Shown: positions 27,739-36,371, numbered from the stretch's first letter. The stretch is 64,000 nt of DNA from Arthrobacter sp. 35W (GCF_000482545.1 NZ_KI519454.1:620001-684000), one strand, 5' to 3'. Translations and numbers: made by a program. Notes: a model not told the origin generated them from the letters alone.

Positions 27739-28158
27739 CTAGTTCACGGCTCCGGTGAATTTCTCGCCCGGGCCCTTGCCCGGAGCGTCGGGGAATTCGG
27801 AGGCTTCGCGGAAGGCGAGCTGCAGGGAGCGCAGGCCATCGCGCAGCGGTGCGGCGTGCTGGCTGCCGATCTCCGGGGCCGCGGCGGTGACGAAGCCGGC
27901 CAGGGCGGTGATCAGCTTGCGGGCCTCATCCAGATCCTTCAGCTCCTCGGCGTCGGGGCCGTGGGCCAGGCCGCACTTCACGGCTGCGGCGCTCATCAGG
28001 TGGACGGCCGCCGTCGTGATGACCTCAACGGCCGGCACTTCGGCGATGTCGCGCATCGCGGAGGCGGTCTGTGCCGACTCGGATTCCTGCTCTGCGGCAG
28101 CTTCCTCGAAGCTGTGGCGGGAGGCGGTGGCGGCTGGATTGTTCTCTGCGGTACTCAT
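27739..28158 (-). CDS. DUF1844 family protein
   Basis: 139 residues. An acidic N-terminal tail precedes the DUF1844 core: AVEVITTAAVHLMSAAAVKC, then DLDEARKLITALAGFVTAAA. Proteins of this family are commonly encoded beside infC in actinobacteria; the function is unknown. It reads away from infC, leaving a 304-base leader between them. Confidence 0.88.
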   Translation of the reverse strand: MSTAENNPAATASRHSFEEAAAEQESESAQTASAMRDIAEVPAVEVITTAAVHLMSAAAVKCGLAHGPDAEELKDLDEARKLITALAGFVTAAAPEIGSQHAAPLRDGLRSLQLAFREASEFPDAPGKGPGEKFTGAVN

Positions 28159-28462
28159 ACTGCTAAGCTTGTCACAGACCGACTGAATGTCGTTATTTTC
28201 CTGTGTTCAACAGGCACCATGTGCCGGATGACACACGGAGGCGGCGTTCAGTTTGCAAGCGGAGTTCTCTCCCACCCGTCAGCCCGGATTCAACGGAGTT
28301 GGGCGGGTACCAGGTCGGGCGGCATCCCTTCGGGGCGTGCCGCGGCGCATCCCCCCGCGGATGGGCCTGACCGATCCTCAGAGGCCTTCGATTGCACCAG
28401 CAGTCGGAGGCCTTCTTCTTTTGCTGGTGGCAACCTTGGATCAATAGCTACAGGAGCTACAC
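28159..28462 (+). promoter_or_regulatory. infC leader region
   Basis: 304 bases with no open gene between the DUF1844 start and the infC ATT. It is rich in GC hairpins (for example GGGCGGGTACC and GGGGCGTGCCGCGGCGCATCCCC) and contains the terminator-like hairpin at 28382. Long structured leaders of infC-rpmI-rplT control ribosomal protein synthesis in other bacteria. The promoter lies somewhere in the first third, but no convincing -35/-10 pair was found. Confidence 0.6.
28382..28422 (+). terminator. Attenuator-like terminator hairpin upstream of infC
   Basis: AGGCCTTCGATTGC (28382-28395) pairs with GCAGTCGGAGGCCT (28400-28413), 14 pairs including two G-U, around an ACCA loop. TCTTCTTTT follows. 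It is an intrinsic terminator 40 bases before the infC start, so it would stop the operon unless read-through occurs. The downstream GCTGG could pair with CCAGC in the hairpin loop region to form a competing structure. Confidence 0.75.
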
Positions 28463-29554
28463 ATTAGCGAGCCACGAATCAACGATCGCATCCGCGTCCC
28501 CGAGGTGCGGCTGGTAGGACCGGCAGGTGAACAGGTTGGGATCGTCCGTATTGAGGATGCTCTGCGTCTGGCCGCCGAGTCGGACCTGGATCTTGTTGAG
28601 GTAGCACCGCTGGCCAAGCCGCCGGTGTGCAAACTGATGGACTTCGGCAAGTACAAGTACGAAGCCGCCGTCAAGGCCCGTGAGGCCCGGAAGAACCAGA
28701 CGAACACGGTTCTGAAGGAAATCCGCTTCCGCCTCAAGATTGACAAGCACGACTACGAGACGAAGACGGGCCACGCCCTGCGCTTCCTCGGTGCCGGTGA
28801 CAAGGTCAAGGCCATGATCCAGTTCCGTGGCCGTGAGCAGCAGCGCCCCGAAATGGGCATCCGCCTGCTGCAGAAGTTTGCAGAAGACGTTGCCGAGGTT
28901 GGCGCCATCGAGTCCAGCCCGCGCATCGACGGCCGCAACATGGTCATGGTGATCGGTCCGCTGAAGAACAAGGCTGAAGCCAAGGCTGAAGCCCGCCGCG
29001 CACAGCAGCGTGCAGACGCCAAGGCCGAGAACGAGGCAGTTGCCGCAGGCAAGGCCCGCGTCGACGTTGACCGCGACAACAAGGCCCCGATGACCCAGTC
29101 GCTGGCCGACCTGCTGCCCGCAGGCCTGAGCCTCACGGAGCCCACCGCGGCCCCCGAGGTTGAGGTTGAAGCAGCAGTCGAGGCCGCACCGGTTGTCGAA
29201 GCCGCAGTGGTGGAGGCAGCCCCGGCCGCCGAGCCCGCCGTCGTTGTCCAGGCAGCTCCGGTTGTCGAGGCGCCCAAGGCCGAGGCCCCCAAGGCTCCGG
29301 TCAAGAAGGCCGCCGAGTCCAAGCCCGTTGTGGCCAAGGCTCCGGCTGCCGCACGGCCCGCCGTCGTCAAGGCCCCCGTTGCACCCAAGGCTGCGGCTCC
29401 GGCCAAGCCGGTGGCAGCCACGCCTGCAGCGGCCCCGAAGCCGATGGCAGCACCGAAGCCGGTGCCCATGCCGAAGCCGATGGCAAAGCCCGCCGCCAAG
29501 CCGGCTGCAGCCCCCAAGCCCGCAGTGCGGGTGAAGAAAGACTCAGCCGAGTAG
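28463..29554 (+). CDS. infC: Translation initiation factor IF-3 with long Ala/Pro/Lys tail, ATT start
   Basis: 363 residues from ATT 28463, set by CAGGAG six bases upstream and by the canonical N-terminus [19 protein letters not shown]; a start at GTG 28505 would delete the conserved first 14 residues. IF-3 keeps ribosomal subunits apart and checks the start codon, and infC commonly uses AUU for self-control. The N and C domains ([34 protein letters not shown]) end near residue 170. About 190 residues of Ala/Pro/Lys/Val/Glu repeats follow, doubling the usual length. rpmI and rplT follow in one operon. Confidence 0.93.
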   Translation: MSEPRINDRIRVPEVRLVGPAGEQVGIVRIEDALRLAAESDLDLVEVAPLAKPPVCKLMDFGKYKYEAAVKAREARKNQTNTVLKEIRFRLKIDKHDYETKTGHALRFLGAGDKVKAMIQFRGREQQRPEMGIRLLQKFAEDVAEVGAIESSPRIDGRNMVMVIGPLKNKAEAKAEARRAQQRADAKAENEAVAAGKARVDVDRDNKAPMTQSLADLLPAGLSLTEPTAAPEVEVEAAVEAAPVVEAAVVEAAPAAEPAVVVQAAPVVEAPKAEAPKAPVKKAAESKPVVAKAPAAARPAVVKAPVAPKAAAPAKPVAATPAAAPKPMAAPKPVPMPKPMAKPAAKPAAAPKPAVRVKKDSAE

Positions 29555-29659
29555 GGCATCCGCCCTCCTGGCCGTGAAGTACCCCCGCCAGTGACCTCAC
29601 CGGTCGCTGCACCCAGAACCACAGGCAGCGCCGGTGGATACGTAAGGAGACAGGTCCTC

Positions 29660-29854
29660 ATGCCGAAAATGAAGACACACAGTGGAGCAAAGAAGCGCTT
29701 CAAGCTGACCGGTACCGGCAAGCTGCGCCGCCAGCAGGCCAACCGCCGCCACTACCTGGAGCACAAGTCCTCGCGCCTGACGCGTCGCCTTGCCGGTGAC
29801 AAGATTGTCGCTCCCGCGGATGCACGCAACATCCGCAAGATGCTCGGCATCTAA
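29660..29854 (+). CDS. rpmI: 50S ribosomal protein L35
   Basis: 64 residues from ATG 29660 behind GTAAGGAGAC; the open frame starts earlier at 29591 without homology. [20 protein letters not shown] and the basic [14 protein letters not shown] are diagnostic of L35. It is the middle gene of infC-rpmI-rplT. Confidence 0.97.
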   Translation: MPKMKTHSGAKKRFKLTGTGKLRRQQANRRHYLEHKSSRLTRRLAGDKIVAPADARNIRKMLGI

Positions 29855-29955
29855 TTTCCCAGTCATTCGGATGCGCCGCCAACATGGTGGCAGCAACCAA
29901 CTAAAGCCTTCTCAGGCATGCATGGCTTGGGATATGAACTTGAAGGAGTACGCAC

Positions 29956-30339
29956 GTGGCACGTGTGAAGCGGGCGGTAAACGCCCACAAGAAGCGTCGG
30001 GTTATTCTTGAGCGCGCAAAGGGTTACCGCGGTCAGCGTTCGCGCCTGTACCGCAAGGCCAAGGAGCAGCTGCTCCACTCGTTCGTCTACAGCTACGGCG
30101 ACCGCCGCAAGCGCAAGGGTGACTTCCGTCGCCTGTGGATCCAGCGCATCAACGCTGCATCCCGCGCCAACGGCCTGACCTACAACCGTCTGATCCAGGG
30201 CCTGAAGGCCGCTGAGATCGAGGTTGACCGCCGCATGCTGGCAGACCTGGCCGTCAACGACGCCACTGCCTTCGCAGGTCTGGTCAAGCTGGCCAAAGCT
30301 GCACTGCCGGCTGACACGTCCGCTCCGGCGGCCAAGTAG
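29956..30339 (+). CDS. rplT: 50S ribosomal protein L20
   Basis: 127 residues from GTG 29956 behind GAAGGAG. L20 binds 23S rRNA early in 50S assembly. [40 protein letters not shown] and [19 protein letters not shown] are typical. The protein is strongly basic. A weak hairpin with ACTGCC/GGCATAGT arms just after the stop (about 30340-30363) may be the operon terminator. Confidence 0.97.
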   Translation: MARVKRAVNAHKKRRVILERAKGYRGQRSRLYRKAKEQLLHSFVYSYGDRRKRKGDFRRLWIQRINAASRANGLTYNRLIQGLKAAEIEVDRRMLADLAVNDATAFAGLVKLAKAALPADTSAPAAK

Positions 30340-30423
30340 CATTACTGCCTTTCAGGCATAGTGCGGCAGGCGGCAGGGAATCTGATTTCCTGCTAGCGTG
30401 CACCGGACTGCTACAGTCCAAAT

Positions 30424-31329
30424 ATGAACGAAACCGGGCGCCCGCCAGTAGATGCAATGACCAATCCTCGAGCAGATCGAGTGAGGGATGTTGCCAAGCT
30501 GGCCGGGCGCTCGGTGCGTTTAAAGCGCCGCCAGTTCCTGGCCGAGGGTCCCCAGGCCGTGCGCGAGGCGCTGCTGGCCCATCGCGAGTCGATGACCGCC
30601 GGTGGCAGTCCCATTGTCACTGAGGTCTACGCTTCCTTGGAGTGCCTGAAGCGCTATCCCGAAATGCTGGAATTGGCCCACGACCACGCCAGCCGCCTGC
30701 ACATCCGCGTGGCCAGCGAAATGGTGCTGGAAGCCATGACCGACACCGTCAGCCCGCAGGGCATCCTGGCCGTGTGCAACTTTGTGGACGTTCCCTTTGA
30801 GGCCGTGCTGGCCTCCAAGCCCAAGCTGGTGGCCGTGCTGGCCCGCGTCCAGGATCCGGGCAACGCGGGCACCGTCCTGCGTGCCGCCGACGCCGCCGGG
30901 GCAGACGCCGTCGTGCTCACCACCTCCAGCGTGGACATCTACAATTCCAAGGCCGTGCGCTCCACTGCCGGCTCGCTCTTCCACCTGCCCGTGGTGATCG
31001 GCGTGGACGCCGCCGACATCGTGGCCCAGTGCAAGGCCGCGGGGCTGGGTGTGCTCGCCGCAGATGGCTACGGCCACCTCAACCTGGACCTGCTGCAGGA
31101 CGAAAGCGCCGCCCGCAGCTTCGACCAGGAGGTGCCGGACTCAGCCTATTCGCTGGAGGCGCCGACGGCGTGGCTGTTCGGCAATGAGGCCCAGGGCCTC
31201 TCCGACGCCGAACTCGAACTGGCGGACCACCGCGTTGCCGTGCCCGTCTATGGCTCCGCGGAGTCGCTGAACCTTGGCACCGCAGCCACGGTGTGCCTCT
31301 ACGCCAGCGCCCGCGCCCAGCGCCGCTAG
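30424..31329 (+). CDS. TrmH/SpoU-family RNA 2'-O-methyltransferase
   Basis: 301 residues. The N-terminal RNA-binding domain (KLAGRSVRLKRRQFLAEGPQ) is followed by a trefoil-knot SPOUT domain: motif 1 ARVQDPGNAGTVLRAADAAG, motif 2 WLFGNEAQGLS, motif 3 VPVYGSAESLNLGTAATVCL. It probably 2'-O-methylates a 23S rRNA or tRNA residue; family members between rplT and pheS are often annotated RlmB-like or TsnR-like, and the target is not determinable. ATG 30424 was chosen; the core starts about 20 residues later. Confidence 0.9.
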   Translation: MNETGRPPVDAMTNPRADRVRDVAKLAGRSVRLKRRQFLAEGPQAVREALLAHRESMTAGGSPIVTEVYASLECLKRYPEMLELAHDHASRLHIRVASEMVLEAMTDTVSPQGILAVCNFVDVPFEAVLASKPKLVAVLARVQDPGNAGTVLRAADAAGADAVVLTTSSVDIYNSKAVRSTAGSLFHLPVVIGVDAADIVAQCKAAGLGVLAADGYGHLNLDLLQDESAARSFDQEVPDSAYSLEAPTAWLFGNEAQGLSDAELELADHRVAVPVYGSAESLNLGTAATVCLYASARAQRR

Positions 31330-31353
31330 CCTTTCCCACACCACCACCACACC

Positions 31354-31418
31354 CCCGCGAAAGAGCACTTGGGGATAGTCCCGAGCGCCGGGACTATCCC
31401 CAAGTGCTCTTTCGCGGG
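31354..31418. repeat. Perfect 29-bp palindrome, CACTTGGGGATAGTCC family, copy 1
   Basis: Arms 31354-31382 and 31390-31418 are exact reverse complements around a 7-base loop, followed by TTTTTC. It lies after the SpoU methyltransferase gene and before the convergent YnfA-like gene, so it can serve as a terminator for both. The inner 18 bases recur at 31872. Confidence 0.88.
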
Positions 31419-31474
31419 TTTTTCTGCGGGGAATCGGGGGTGCGGACGACGGCGGGGCGTCGCCTGTGCGTTCT

Positions 31475-31810
31475 TTAGGCTGACCGCGGGGCGAACATGA
31501 TGATGGCGACGCCGGCCAGGCAGACCACAGCGCCGGCGATGTCCCAGCGGTCAGGGCGGAAGCCGTCCATCACCACGCCCCACGCCAGTGATCCGGCGAC
31601 GAACACTCCGCCGTAGGCTGCGAGGATGCGGCCAAAGTTCGCATCCGGCTGGAGCGTGGCGATGAAGCCGTAGGCACCCAGAACCACCACACCCATCCCC
31701 GCCCACCACCAGGGGCTCCCGTCCCGGACGGCCTTCCAGATCAGCCATGCCCCGCCAATCTCGGCTATGGCCGCGAGTACGAACAGGATGGAGGACTTCA
31801 CAATCAGCAT
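31475..31810 (-). CDS. YnfA/UPF0060 family membrane protein
   Basis: 111 residues from ATG 31810; the frame extends to 31882 but the family N-terminus ([20 protein letters not shown]) begins here. Four membrane helices. [20 protein letters not shown] and the [19 protein letters not shown]-terminus are typical of UPF0060, related to small multidrug-resistance proteins. Substrate unknown. The gene is flanked on both sides by palindromes of the same family, like an inserted cassette. Confidence 0.9.
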   Translation of the reverse strand: MLIVKSSILFVLAAIAEIGGAWLIWKAVRDGSPWWWAGMGVVVLGAYGFIATLQPDANFGRILAAYGGVFVAGSLAWGVVMDGFRPDRWDIAGAVVCLAGVAIIMFAPRSA

Positions 31811-31871
31811 CCGTCCAGTATCGCTGCCGCATTCCACCTGGGCGTCACTGGCAATGGCCATGTCCACCCCT

Positions 31872-31928
31872 CGAACCGGCACTTGGGGATAGTCCCACGC
31901 CGTCGGACTATCCCCAAGTGCGAGTTCG
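31872..31928. repeat. Palindrome, CACTTGGGGATAGTCC family, copy 2
   Basis: Arms of about 24 bases (31872-31895 and 31905-31928) share GCACTTGGGGATAGTCC with the copy at 31354, with one or two mismatches and a 9-base loop. It lies at the 5' side of the YnfA-like gene, before the CDF transporter gene. Confidence 0.82.
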
Positions 31929-32043
31929 CGGAAGTCGTCACGGGTTGTTGGGCAGCGGGGCCGCTGCCATGTAGCGTGGTGCCCCGGGGGAATCCCACCG
32001 GCACTGCCGGCAGTAGTTGGTATTGATCAAAAGGGGAACACAC

Positions 32044-33003
32044 GTGTCTGCATCCGGAGGAAGCAAGGCGATCATCGCCGCCCTCGCGGCGAATTTGTCC
32101 ATCGCTGTGCTGAAGTTTCTCGCCTTCCTGTTGACGGCGTCCTCGTCCATGCTGGCCGAGGCCATCCACTCCGTCGCGGACTCGGGCAACCAGTTGCTGC
32201 TCTTGATCGGTGGCAAACGCGCCCGCCGCCAGGCCAGCCCGGAACACCCGTTTGGCTATGGCCGCGAACGCTACATCTACGCCTTCATCGTCTCCATCGT
32301 GCTCTTCAGCGTCGGTGGCCTGTTCGCCCTGTTCGAGGCCTACGAGAAGTGGCACGATCCGCACGGCATTGACCCGCAGTGGGCCTGGGTTCCGCTGGCC
32401 GTCCTGGTGGGGGCCATCGTTCTGGAGTCCTACTCCTTCCGCACGGCCATCAAGGAATCGAACCACACGCGGGGCAAGCGCACGTGGGTGCAGTTTGTCC
32501 GCACGGCCAAGGCCCCCGAGCTTCCCGTGGTGCTGCTGGAGGACCTGGCTGCCCTGATTGGCCTGGTGCTGGCCCTGGGCGGCGTTTCGATGACCATCAT
32601 CACCGGCAACGGCCTGTGGGATGCCGCGGGCACGGCCATGATCGGCCTGCTGCTGGTGGCTGTCGCCGTCGTGCTGGCGCTGGAGACAAAGTCCCTGCTG
32701 CTGGGTGAATCGGCCACGAAGGACGACGTCGCCGCCATCGAGGCGGCGTTGGTGGGCTCCGGCGTTGGCCGCATCATCCATCTCAAGACCCTGCACCTGG
32801 GCCCGGAGGAACTGCTCGTGGCGGCCAAGATTGCCGTCAATGGCGCCGACACCGGCGCCCACATCGCCGAGGTGATTGACGCCGCCGAACAGCGCATCCG
32901 GGCCGCGGTGCCCATCGCCAAGGTCATCTACCTTGAGCCGGACATCTATTCGGACGCCAAGGCTGCAGCACCCGCTGAGCCCGCACCGGACAGTGCGCAC
33001 TAG
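32044..33003 (+). CDS. Cation diffusion facilitator (CDF) transporter
   Basis: 319 residues from GTG 32044 behind AAAAGGGGAAC. CDF proteins export divalent metals (Zn, Co, Fe, Mn) by proton exchange. Helices lie in the first ~215 residues. The metal site resembles the family's HxxxD: AEAIHSVADSGNQLLLLIG in helix 2 and a second site with LLEDLAALIGLVLA in helix 5. GYGRERYIYAF is typical. The C-terminal cytoplasmic domain begins near VGRIIHLKTLHLGPEELLV. The metal cannot be assigned; no metal-responsive operator was seen. Confidence 0.9.
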   Translation: MSASGGSKAIIAALAANLSIAVLKFLAFLLTASSSMLAEAIHSVADSGNQLLLLIGGKRARRQASPEHPFGYGRERYIYAFIVSIVLFSVGGLFALFEAYEKWHDPHGIDPQWAWVPLAVLVGAIVLESYSFRTAIKESNHTRGKRTWVQFVRTAKAPELPVVLLEDLAALIGLVLALGGVSMTIITGNGLWDAAGTAMIGLLLVAVAVVLALETKSLLLGESATKDDVAAIEAALVGSGVGRIIHLKTLHLGPEELLVAAKIAVNGADTGAHIAEVIDAAEQRIRAAVPIAKVIYLEPDIYSDAKAAAPAEPAPDSAH

Positions 33004-33018
33004 TCGCCAACCAACGAC

Positions 33019-33056
33019 GCAGAAGGCCTCCTCCCAATTGGGAGGAGGCCTTCTGC
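33019..33056. terminator. Perfect hairpin between convergent genes
   Basis: Seventeen-base perfect arms (33019-33035, 33040-33056) around AATT. No T run follows on either side. It separates the CDF gene from the convergent MFS gene and is a probable bidirectional terminator. Confidence 0.8.
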
Positions 33057-33073
33057 AGTCCACGCAGCAAGCG

Positions 33074-34279
33074 CTACGCGGCCGGTCCGGCGTCAAGGGC
33101 GCGGCGGCGGTCCAGCAGTCCGCTGGTGGCGGCGATGCCCAGGCCCAGCACGGCCAGAACGGCGCCAACGAGGGCCGGGGCCACATAGCCCCAGCCGGCC
33201 GCGATGACGAGACCGCCGACGAAGGCGCCCAGTGCGTTGGCCATGTTCAGCGCCGAGTGGTTCAGCGAGGAGGCCAGCGAGGCGGCGCCGGGGGAGACAT
33301 CCAGCAGCCGGGTCTGCAGCGACGGCACCAGCATGGCCCCCGAAGCGCCGACGACGAACACCATCAGCAGGGCCATCCATTGGATGTGGACGGTGGCGGC
33401 GTAGACGACCAGCACCACGGCGATGAACCCCATGACGGCGTAGATGCTGCCCATGACCGACTTGTCCGCCAGCCGGCCGCCGACGAAGTTTCCGGCCACC
33501 ATGCCCACGCCGTACAGGCCCACGATGAACGGCAGGAAGCTTTCATTGAACCCGGCAACGTCGGTCATGGTTTTGGCAATGTAGGTGTAGACGGCAAAGA
33601 ACCCGCCAAAGCCGACGACGCCGATCAGCAGGGCCAGCCAGACCTGGATCCGCTTCAGCGCGCTGAGCTCGCGGCGGATGCTGGCATCGGCATGCACCTT
33701 TTGGGCCGGCACGAACTTCGCGATGCAGGCCAGCGTGATGAGCCCAATGACGGCGACCAAAACAAACATGAGCCGCCAGCCGAACTGCTGCCCCACAAAG
33801 GTGGCCAGCGGTACGCCCACCACATTCGCGATGGACAGGCCCATCATCACCATCGAGATGGCATGGCCTCGCTTGGTGGGCGCCACCAGTGAGGCGGCGA
33901 TGACGGCGGCCACACCGAAGAAGGCGCCATGCGGCAGCCCGGAAATGAAGCGGGTGACGAGCATGGTGCCGAAGTCAGGGGCGAAATAGGAGGACAGATT
34001 GCCCAGGGTGAACAGCACCATGAGGCCAATGACCACCTGCTTCCGGGGCAGCTTGGCGGCCAACGCGGCCAGCAGCGGGGCGCCCACCACCACGCCCAGG
34101 GCGTAGGCGGAGATCAGGTGCCCGGCTTCGGGGATGCTGACCTGGACGCCGTCGGCGATATTGGGCAGCAGGCCCATCATGGCGAACTCGGTGGTGCCGA
34201 TGCCAAAGCCGCCAACGGCCAGGGAAATGATGGCCCAGGTGACCATGCGGGGGGACAACGGGGTGTGGGACGCGGACAT
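33074..34279 (-). CDS. MFS efflux transporter, DHA1/AraJ type
   Basis: 401 residues with twelve helices. The N-terminal ISLAVGGFGIGTTEFAMMGL and LPNIADGVQVSIPEAGHLIS segments are typical of AraJ/YdhP-type drug:proton antiporters. The motif after helix 2, AALAAKLPRKQVVIGL, is a motif-A variant. HGAFFGVAAVIAASLVAPTKR is the conserved helix 4-5 region. No regulator is adjacent; the divergent gene is a NUDIX hydrolase 94 bases away, so the shared gap must hold both promoters. Confidence 0.9.
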   Translation of the reverse strand: MSASHTPLSPRMVTWAIISLAVGGFGIGTTEFAMMGLLPNIADGVQVSIPEAGHLISAYALGVVVGAPLLAALAAKLPRKQVVIGLMVLFTLGNLSSYFAPDFGTMLVTRFISGLPHGAFFGVAAVIAASLVAPTKRGHAISMVMMGLSIANVVGVPLATFVGQQFGWRLMFVLVAVIGLITLACIAKFVPAQKVHADASIRRELSALKRIQVWLALLIGVVGFGGFFAVYTYIAKTMTDVAGFNESFLPFIVGLYGVGMVAGNFVGGRLADKSVMGSIYAVMGFIAVVLVVYAATVHIQWMALLMVFVVGASGAMLVPSLQTRLLDVSPGAASLASSLNHSALNMANALGAFVGGLVIAAGWGYVAPALVGAVLAVLGLGIAATSGLLDRRRALDAGPAA

Positions 34280-34373
34280 TCAACGCTCTCGTTTGGGCCT
34301 GTCGCGGCAGGTGTGGATTCGTAGCAGACAACGCTGTCCACCGTCCAAGTCTAGTTCGCCCTAAACTGGCCAG

Positions 34374-34817
34374 GTGAGTGAGATGAAGCAAATCGTTGGC
34401 GGGGCCATCGTTGATTCCCTGCAAAATCCAACCCTGTTGCTGGCCGCACGCCGCACCGCGCCGCCGGCACTGGCCGGCTTGTGGGAGTTCCCCGGCGGCA
34501 AGGTGGAAGCGGGGGAGCAGCTGGAGGCGGCCCTGCACCGGGAGCTCAGGGAGGAGCTGGGTGTCACCGTCCGTCTCGGTGCCGAGGTGGCGGGCACGAC
34601 GGCGGCCGGCTGGCCGCTGAACCAGGCTGCGGCCATGCGCGTCTGGCTGGCAGAGGTGTCCGACGGAGACCCGGAACCTTTGGAGGACCACGACGAGCTG
34701 CGCTGGCTGCCGCTGGACGGCTCCGCGGAACTGTTCGAGCTGCCGTGGATTCCGGCCGACTTTCCGATAGTCCAGGCCGTTCTGGATGCCGCGGGCGTGC
34801 GCGCCGCCACATCCTAG
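34374..34817 (+). CDS. NUDIX hydrolase, MutT-like
   Basis: 147 residues from a GTG. The Nudix box is complete, GGKVEAGEQLEAALHRELREELGV (positions ~40-63), within a fold that begins KQIVGGAIVDSLQNPTLLLA. The size and the WEFPGGKVE segment resemble MutT, which removes 8-oxo-dGTP, but other nucleoside diphosphate substrates are possible. No partner gene is adjacent apart from the small DUF5302 gene downstream. Confidence 0.88.
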   Translation: MSEMKQIVGGAIVDSLQNPTLLLAARRTAPPALAGLWEFPGGKVEAGEQLEAALHRELREELGVTVRLGAEVAGTTAAGWPLNQAAAMRVWLAEVSDGDPEPLEDHDELRWLPLDGSAELFELPWIPADFPIVQAVLDAAGVRAATS

Positions 34818-34880
34818 CGCTGTTGCATTGGCCGCCGCCTGTGCCAGACTGAAGGCTCACGCACGATCCAGGAGGTTTAG

Positions 34881-35090
34881 ATGACGTCGTCTGACAAGCA
34901 CCACAACGGAGACAGCGCCGCACCGGCTGATACAACGGCCAGCGAGGAAATGAAGGCAAAGTTCCGCGAGGCACTTGACCGCAAGAGCCACCAGCACCAT
35001 GCAACGGTGGAGGCAGCCACAGGCGCCAAGATCAACCACCAGCACGGCTCGGAATCGCAGAAGCGCGAATTCCGCCGCAAGAGCGGATAG
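34881..35090 (+). CDS. DUF5302 small protein
   Basis: 69 residues from ATG behind CAGGAGG. Highly charged and His-rich. ASEEMKAKFREALDRKSHQH and the C-terminal QKREFRRKSG match DUF5302, a short actinobacterial family of unknown function that looks intrinsically disordered. A strong terminator follows after 18 bases. Confidence 0.85.
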   Translation: MTSSDKHHNGDSAAPADTTASEEMKAKFREALDRKSHQHHATVEAATGAKINHQHGSESQKREFRRKSG

Positions 35091-35108
35091 CACGCGGACC
35101 AAGCATAG

Positions 35109-35142
35109 GCGGGCCGGGACAGCACATGCTGTCCCGGCCCGC
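35109..35142. terminator. Terminator after the DUF5302 gene
   Basis: Perfect 16-base arms (35109-35124 and 35127-35142) with a 2-base CA loop, followed by TGTGTTAG. It lies between convergent genes. Confidence 0.83.
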
Positions 35143-35213
35143 TGTGTTAGCCGGACAACCTTGCAACGACCATGCCCGGACGGCCTTGGCCCAGCCACCA
35201 GCCGCGCGCCCCT

Positions 35214-36347
35214 CTAGAACAGGGCCGGCTGGACGTCGGCCGACACCGCCGCGGCGGTCGCGGGGCGGGCAGTGGGGCCGGCCGTGGGGCCGCGGAAGCC
35301 GGGCAGGGCGCCGTCCGGGTACTGGGCCTCCTCCTCGCGGGCGTCGTGGATGAATCCGTCCGTTCCGGCAAAGCCGTGGCGCTTCTTGAAGAAGGCCACC
35401 CGGCCCGACAGCCAGGCCCGGTACTCCTTGGAGGCATAGGCCCCCGATCCGTAGAGGCGCCGGTAGCGGCCCACTAGCGCGGGATGCCCGCGGGCCAGCC
35501 AGGCCATGAACCACTCCCGCGTTCCAGGGCGCAGATACAGGGCACCGGCGCTGACACCCGTGGCACCGGCCGCCGAGAGCGACGAGAAGAGCGATTCGAG
35601 GGCGTCGTCGCCGTCGGTCAGCCAGGGCAGGATGGGCATGGCCATCACCCCGCACGGCAGGCCGGCATCACGCAGACGGCCGATAAGCGACAGCCGGGCC
35701 TTGGGGGAGGGTGTTCCGGGCTCGACGGCGGAGGCCAGGGCCTCGTCGGTCAGGGCCAGGGAGATGCCCATGCCCACCGGCACCACCGCAGCCGCCTCGC
35801 TCAGCAGAGGGATGTCCCGGGCCAGCAGCGTGCCCTTGGTCAGGATGGAGAACGGCGTGCCGGAATCGGCCAGCGCCGAGATGATGCCGGGCATCAACTT
35901 GTACCGCCCCTCGGCCCGCTGGTACGGATCGGTGTTGGTGCCCAAAGCCACGTGGTGCCGGCGCCAGGAGGGTTTGGCCAGTTCACGGCGCAGGACCTCC
36001 GCCACATTGACCTTCACCACCAGCTGGGAATCGAAATCCGCTCCGGCGTCGAGGTCCAGATAGGTGTGGCTCTTGCGGGCAAAGCAGTAGACGCAGGCAT
36101 GGGAGCAGCCCCTGTAGGGGTTGATGGTCCACTCGAAAGGCATGGTGGACGTGCTGGGCACCTTGTTCAATGCACTCTTGGCAGCCACCTCGTGGAATGT
36201 GATGCCGGCAAAATCCGGCGTCGTCACACTGCGCACCAACCCCAACAGGGGGAGCAGCGGCAACTGGGCCGCCGGGCCTTCCCCTCCCGGCGGTGGCAGG
36301 GCGCCGTCGTTCGTGTCCCTGCCTAGTTCCTGCCCACTCCACCGCAT
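35214..36347 (-). CDS. Radical SAM protein, Rv2578c/SPL-like family
   Basis: 377 residues. NPYRGCSHACVYCFARKSH holds the CxxxCxxC [4Fe-4S]/SAM motif near residue 85. VKVNVAEVLRRELAKPSW and ALGTNTDPYQRAEGRYKL follow, typical of the family related to spore photoproduct lyase and found in actinobacteria as Rv2578c. The substrate is not established. An SOS-like box lies 9 bases before the ATG (36356-36371), suggesting a damage-induced role. The C-terminal ~70 residues include an Arg/Lys/Tyr-rich region (RYRRLYGSGAYASKEYRAWL). It reads toward the DUF5302 terminator. Confidence 0.88.
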   Translation of the reverse strand: MRWSGQELGRDTNDGALPPPGGEGPAAQLPLLPLLGLVRSVTTPDFAGITFHEVAAKSALNKVPSTSTMPFEWTINPYRGCSHACVYCFARKSHTYLDLDAGADFDSQLVVKVNVAEVLRRELAKPSWRRHHVALGTNTDPYQRAEGRYKLMPGIISALADSGTPFSILTKGTLLARDIPLLSEAAAVVPVGMGISLALTDEALASAVEPGTPSPKARLSLIGRLRDAGLPCGVMAMPILPWLTDGDDALESLFSSLSAAGATGVSAGALYLRPGTREWFMAWLARGHPALVGRYRRLYGSGAYASKEYRAWLSGRVAFFKKRHGFAGTDGFIHDAREEEAQYPDGALPGFRGPTAGPTARPATAAAVSADVQPALF

Positions 36348-36355
36348 GGAGTCAT

Positions 36356-36371
36356 TCGAACATATATTCTA
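36356..36371. promoter_or_regulatory. Candidate LexA box before the radical SAM gene
   Basis: TCGAACATATATTCTA fits TCGAAC-N4-GTTCGA at 10 of 12 defined positions. It lies 9 bases from the minus-strand ATG at 36347, a position where LexA would block transcription or early elongation. The divergent DUF1540 gene begins 159 bases the other way. Confidence 0.75.

Noticed and set aside
28505-29554. GTG 28505 as the infC start
   Set aside because: It would remove the conserved [15 protein letters not shown]-terminus that is encoded in frame from ATT 28463 with a good ribosome site.
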